The translations under genes and the position numbers were made by a program. The notes beneath the pieces are model-generated. The model was not told where the DNA came from and did not search any database. It worked only from the letters and a program-made list of their open reading frames with translations. Of a stretch of DNA of 64,000 nt, positions 63,684 to 64,000 are shown piece by piece (position 1 is the stretch's first letter; the number at the start of each line of letters is the position of its first letter). The stretch comes from Paraburkholderia sp. D15 (GTDB lineage Bacteria; Pseudomonadota; Gammaproteobacteria; Burkholderiales; Burkholderiaceae), in NCBI RefSeq assembly GCF_029910215.1, contig NZ_CP110396.1:2418001-2482000 (forward strand). Direction: 5' to 3'.

Positions 63684-64000
63684 GGTGGGGAGGGCTCCTC
63701 GTGTGGGCGCGTTGGGCGGGGCGATAGGGATAGTGGTGGGTGGAGTGTAGACGTGTCAAATTCGTTGTGTTTATTTGGGGCATTAGGGGGGTGAATGGGG
63801 GAGGGGGTGGTTTTGGGTGGTTTTGGGTGCTGCTGGGTGGGTTCCGCGGCCGCTTGCGAATCGAGCGTTCCGGTCGATTTTTCTGTCAGGCAATTAGAGC
63901 GCCGGCTTTTCCGGGCCTCGTCGTTGACTTGTTCAAGATGTGGCGTTTCGACGGACCACGTCCATGAGCCGTAACTGATCTGCTTTGGTTGGACACATTC
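63684..64000. other. intergenic region with a G-rich tract at the window end
   Basis: 317 bp without a convincing gene. 63777-63841 holds eight G-runs of three or more on the plus strand (including runs of six, five and five), interspersed with TTTTGGGTGG units. A Gly/Trp/Arg-rich 75-codon frame across it is not protein-like and lacks a ribosome-binding site. The last 100 bases show no recognised feature. Confidence 0.5.

Noticed and set aside
63740..63967. 75-codon Gly/Trp/Arg-rich frame at the window end
   Set aside because: Composition is dictated by the G-rich tract; no start signal and no known domain.

Overview
This window is high-GC DNA of a free-living or plant/soil-associated Burkholderiaceae member, most likely Paraburkholderia or a close relative. 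The inference rests on the flhDC pair without linked enterobacterial genes, the two-domain quinate-type 3-dehydroshikimate dehydratase, the hydroxyproline cluster, an AcpA-type phosphoesterase next to a di-haem peroxidase, and many catabolic ABC/MFS cassettes. It looks chromosomal and metabolic. No tRNA, rRNA, complete insertion sequence, prophage or CRISPR array was seen.

Layout. 1-6 kb: end of an acyl-CoA dehydrogenase-fold flavoprotein, the Mn/Fe transporter mntH, flagellar master regulator genes flhC/flhD with a long low-GC upstream region rich in TGTAAC hexamers, a GNAT acetyltransferase and an XRE regulator. 6-12 kb: a HigA/RelE-type toxin-antitoxin pair whose toxin appears frameshifted, small enzymes and hypothetical genes (NTF2-like, FucU, VOC, DoxX) separated by short tandem repeats, and a DHA2 drug exporter. 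12-17 kb: AcpA-like phosphoesterase plus cytochrome-c-peroxidase-like protein, an MHS transporter and an atypical orphan response regulator. 18-24.5 kb: trans-4-hydroxy-L-proline catabolism (epimerase, three-subunit D-hydroxyproline dehydrogenase, DapA-like deaminase, PAS-AraC regulator). 25.9-31.9 kb: quinate/shikimate to protocatechuate (quiC-like, aroQ, aroE, MFS, TetR). 32-38 kb: FAD amine oxidase, ECF sigma/anti-sigma pair, unusual class A penicillin-binding protein. 38-42.5 kb: fructose-type ABC transporter with ROK repressor. 42.7-51.5 kb: YcgR flagellar brake, then a LacI-controlled galactoside ABC transporter with a GH42 beta-galactosidase. 51.7-60.3 kb: hybrid sensor kinase, msrA, bacterioferritin, TetR/flavin monooxygenase pair and katG (an oxidative-stress neighbourhood). 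60.4-63.7 kb: MHS transporter, GhrA-like dehydrogenase and class II aldolase.

How the parts work together. Most operons follow one plan: a local regulator, an adjacent palindromic operator, a transporter and the catabolic enzymes. Operators readable in the sequence include GATTAAGCGCTTAATC for the LacI unit, CTAAATCAC-N5-GTGATTTAG for the ROK unit, ACTAACTAGATAGT for the quinate TetR, a large nested dyad in the hydroxyproline divergent promoter, and a 17-bp-arm inverted repeat between the TetR and the flavin monooxygenase.

The most unusual items are a CqsS/LqsS-like hybrid kinase whose phospho-accepting His position is Asn while its receivers and HPt domain look intact, the nested dyad at the hydroxyproline promoter, the TGTAAC cluster upstream of flhDC, and short tandem repeats spread through the window. 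Inside coding sequence the repeat units are multiples of three (9 or 12 bp); between genes they are 6, 11 or 13 bp.
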